64,000 nucleotides of DNA from Cannabis sativa. Its lineage: Eukaryota; Streptophyta; Magnoliopsida; Rosales; Cannabaceae. Made by a program: the position numbers and the translations under genes. Of the stretch, positions 61,129-64,000 are shown piece by piece. Each line of letters begins with the position of its first letter. Within the stretch, counting starts at the first letter, position 1. The notes under the pieces were generated by a model that made no database searches, was not told where the DNA came from, and saw nothing but the letters and a program-made list of their open reading frames with translations. The stretch covers positions 22,147,280 to 22,211,279 of the forward strand of contig NC_083605.1 in the NCBI RefSeq assembly GCF_029168945.1, given 5' to 3'.

Positions 61129-61912
61129 CAGCAAAGATTCTTCCAAGGGTGGAAGACATGGAAATGGAAAGTCTCCATCAAGAGGACAGAAAGATCCTAA
61201 AGGCTGCTATCACTGTGGTAAACCGAGGCATTTTAGAAGAGACTGTTATTTTTGGAAGAGAAGTAACAGAGGGCGAACAGATGGTAGCGATGGTGACTCA
61301 AATCATGGAGAAAATCATTTCTCAAAGGAAAAGGGAAAGAAGCATGAAGCCAATCTAAGTTATGGCTATGAGAGTGGAGAAGTTTACATTACTATAACTA
61401 AATTCAAAGATGAATGGATTTTAGATTCAGGATGCACTTTTCACATGACTAATAATAGATCTTTACTTTTTGATTTCACGGAATCTAAAGGAGGAAAGGT
61501 CATCTTAGGCAAGGTCATCTTAGGCAACAACCAAGCATGCCATATTGAAGGTTCAGGTAATGTGAGCTTTAAAATATATGATGGTATTGTAAGAACTCTT
61601 ACAGGGGAAAGATTTGTGTCTAATTTAGCAAGAAATTTAATTTCTATAAGTATACTAGATGACCTTGGTGTTGTGAGTAAGATTGAGATAGGTATCATGA
61701 AACTAAGCAAAGGTTCAATGACCATAATGAAAGGCTACAAGGAAGCAGGTCTATACTACCTAAAGGGAGAACCAGTTTCACATTGCCACAACACAACAAT
61801 AGAAAGTCTTGAAGATTCTAAGGCAATCCTATGGCATAGAAGGCTTGGACACATAAGTGAGAAAGGTTTGCAAATTATGAGTGAACAAAATCTTTTATGC
61901 AAGATAAAGTAA
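61091..61912 (+). pseudogene. Copia nucleocapsid zinc knuckle, protease and pre-integrase
   Basis: Continues gag after the frame shift (real content from about 61118). The CCHC knuckle CYHCGKPRHFRRDC is at about residues 39-52, the aspartic protease start WILDSGCTFHM at about residues 109-119, and pre-integrase ILWHRRLGHISEKGL near the end. Just after the protease active site, a 15-bp unit is tandemly repeated (61496-61525), giving KVILG twice. The frame ends at 61912 through a net one-base loss near 61897; integrase resumes in another frame. Confidence 0.87.
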
Positions 61913-62353
61913 GTAAAGTTAGTTTTTGTGAGCATTGCATATTGGGTAAGCATCATAGGCTTAAATTTAAAATTGGGACACAGAATTCTAAAGAAATTTT
62001 AGAATATATACATGCTGATTTATGGGGTCCAGAAAATACAGCTACACATGGGGGGAGTAGCTATTTTCTATCCATTGTGGATGACTACTCTAGGAAAGTA
62101 TGGGTTTGTCTTTTGAAAAATAAAAATGATGCCTTTGCTAAATTTCAAGAGTGGAAAATTTCAATAGAAAATTTGACTAACAAAAGAGTTAAGATTCTTA
62201 GGACCGATAACGGTCTAGAGTTCTACAACGATTTGTTTAACATGTATTGCAGGAATAATGGCATCCAAAGGCATAGGACTATAAAACTAACCCCACCACA
62301 AACCGGAGTAGCTGAGAGGATGAACAAGACTATTTTAAATAAAGCCAAGTGCA
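61897..62353 (+). pseudogene. Copia integrase core, truncated
   Basis: Integrase inserts the element cDNA. Seen here are the second half of the zinc region (CEHCILGKHH) and the core catalytic triad: Asp in YIHADLWGP (about 62013), Asp in ILRTDNGLEF (about 62205) and Glu in GVAERMNKT (about 62310). The sequence then reaches the family-A LTR at 62354; the few codons beyond it before the stop come from that LTR. The C-terminal domain, RT and RNase H are not in the window. Confidence 0.9.
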
Positions 62354-64000
62354 TGTTGGGTTTTATGCCCTAAATAAAACTCATTTCAATATAATCAGAT
62401 TTACTTATTAATATAGATCAAAAATAACATTTAATGTTGCATGGTTCACATGATTTATTTCATGATTATATGTACATAATGTATAAATTCATCTGAAACC
62501 CTTTTCACATACTTGATCCTTATTATTGCCGTCAACACATTGGAAAGTAAACATGACTATGTGAATAAAGTTTCCTAGATTTATCAGACATAGGGTTTTA
62601 CTGATATGATAATCTACAACAAGAGTTTACTTGTATTTGGAGAAATACTATGTTCTTTCAAGAACATTGGTTAAAGTAAAGCTCAGGTTGGATGCATGGA
62701 GTATGCATCGGAAGGGACCGATATTGAACTTTGACTTAGATTTATTAAACTTACCGTAATATCTATTCAAGTCAATATCGCCTAGTTTATCCTAGATCAA
62801 ATGATCTTAATCCTGTTATGATTAGGCTCAATCTTGAAAGGCTATTCGTGTTCCTTGAATTGTTAGTTAAGCCTACTTTTAGGTCAGGGTGATACGTACT
62901 TTTTGGGAACACGGTAGTGCAATTGAGTGGGAGCGCTAGCATAAACATGGAATCTATAGCTTCTATCTGGCGAATAGTAAGCAAAGGATGATCTCCTTCG
63001 AGCTTGACCAAACGAAAATAAATGGTGGAGATCTCATTTCACATAAGTTGACATATCATTTATACGAGGTCAAGTGTTTTAAGGAATAAATACATTGTAG
63101 GGTGTAACGGTAATTTAATCCCTTTACAGTGTAGATCATTCATATAGAGGATCATTGATCACATTAGGATTATAACAATGGATAACTAATGATGTGTCTA
63201 TATGGTGGAACATATAGAGCATTCTATATACTGAGAGTGCAATTCTAAGTTCTATGCGTGGATTCAACGAAGAATTAATAAGTTAGTGAATTTTAGTGCT
63301 AAATTCTTGATCTACTTATTGGAAGCTCGGTTATATAGACCCATGGTCCCCCCACTAGTTGAGATAATATTGCTTGTAAGACTCATATAATTGGTTTTGA
63401 TTAATCAATTATAATTCTCAAATTAGACTGTCTATTTGTGAATTTTTCACTAAGTAAGGGCGAAATTGTAAAGAAAGAGTTTATAGGGGCATATTTGTTA
63501 ATTATGATACTTTGTATGGTTCAATTAATAAATATGATAAATGAAAATATTATTTAATAATTATTTATAGTTATTAAATAGTTAGAATTGGCATTTAAAT
63601 GGTTGAATTAGGAAATTGGCATTTTTGAGAAAATCAGATACAAAAGGTGTTAAAATTGCAAAATTGCAAAAAGCAAGGCCCAATCCATTAAAGGTATGGC
63701 CGACCACCTATGTAGGTATTTTAAGTTGATTTTTTCATTATTTTAATGCCATATAATTCAAACCTAACCCTAGTGGAATGCTATAAATAGATAGTGAAGG
63801 CTTCAGGAAAAATAAGACTTTTCTTCAGACTTTCTGAATCAGAAAAAACTGAGCCTCCTCTCTCTTCTCTAGCCGCCACCCTCACTCTCTCTTCTTCCTT
63901 GATAATTTCGAAATCCTTAGTGATTAGAGTAGTGCCCACACACATCAAGTGATACCTCAATCATAGTGAGGAAGATCGTGAAGAAAGATCATCAGCAAAG
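62354..64000 (+). repeat. Family-A LTR (copy 5), cut by the window end
   Basis: Starts TGTTGGGTTTTATG and follows the LTR consensus for 1647 bp, so about 250 bp are missing. Promoter block haplotype is 'a', closest by eye to 47096-48980. Whether it is a solo LTR or the 5' LTR of a full element cannot be seen. Left TSD candidate GTGCA (62349-62353). Confidence 0.92.

Larger units (their letters stand above)
58683..62353 (+). mobile_element. Ty1/Copia element, 5' part, truncated by a family-A LTR
   Basis: Contains a 5' LTR (58683-60273, start uncertain), PBS 60275-60287, leader, gag, protease and the integrase core up to 62353, where a family-A LTR starts. The rest of pol lies beyond that LTR and outside the window. 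The five bases before the family-A LTR, GTGCA (62349-62353), are its expected TSD. Two single-base frame shifts show that the element was already inactive or has decayed since. Confidence 0.85.

Overview
The window is plant nuclear heterochromatin, probably from a large-genome dicot. No host gene is visible. Almost every base belongs to LTR retrotransposons. The evidence is tRNA-iMet-type primer-binding sites (TGGTATCAGAGCC), polypurine tracts, TG...CA LTR ends, 5-bp target-site duplications (TSDs), a chromodomain-bearing Ty3/Gypsy gag-pol and several Ty1/Copia remnants. I could not identify the species.

Layout. (1) 1-7856: minus-strand element of a Copia-derived family called here 'family A' (LTR about 1.9 kb, TGTTGGGTTTTATG...TTTCCAACA; internal region about 6.4 kb without a working gene). 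(2) 8072-19386: complete Tekay-like Gypsy element, TSD TTTAA, with a solo family-A LTR (8601-10461, TSD TTTCG) inside its 5' LTR. (3) 20568-44449: a family-A LTR, TSD AGGGT, split by a second family-A element (21321-43349) that lost its 5' LTR and carries a 4.2-kb tandem duplication. That element is itself split by a third complete one on the minus strand (28369-38559, TSD TTTAG). (4) Items 1-3 sit inside one older Gypsy-type LTR, whose pieces are 7857-8071, 19387-20567 and 44450-45206. (5) That LTR abuts a minus-strand Tekay-like LTR (45207-46405), which holds a small Mutator-like MITE with a 9-bp TSD. (6) 46406-47095 and 57291-58682 are the two halves of a very decayed minus-strand Copia pol, split by another complete family-A element (47096-57290, TSD GTTTA). 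(7) 58683-62353 is a plus-strand Copia element (LTR, PBS, gag, protease, integrase core), cut by a further family-A LTR that runs off the window at 64000.

How the parts work together. None of the coding regions is intact. The Tekay frame is continuous but carries six in-frame stops. The Copia frame has two single-base shifts and is truncated. Family A has full cis signals (promoter, PBS, PPT, LTR ends, clean TSDs) but only fossil pol, with lesions shared by all copies. It therefore most likely spread using proteins supplied by another Copia element. Two sub-lineages of family A can be told apart by primer-binding site and leader sequence, and its LTRs are mosaics of two promoter-block haplotypes. 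I see no novel cellular system here. The points most worth following are the dead-but-mobile family A, the LTR mosaicism, the base-pair-conserving hairpin repeats in the Tekay LTRs, and an odd cluster of CTG-to-CCG differences in one LTR.
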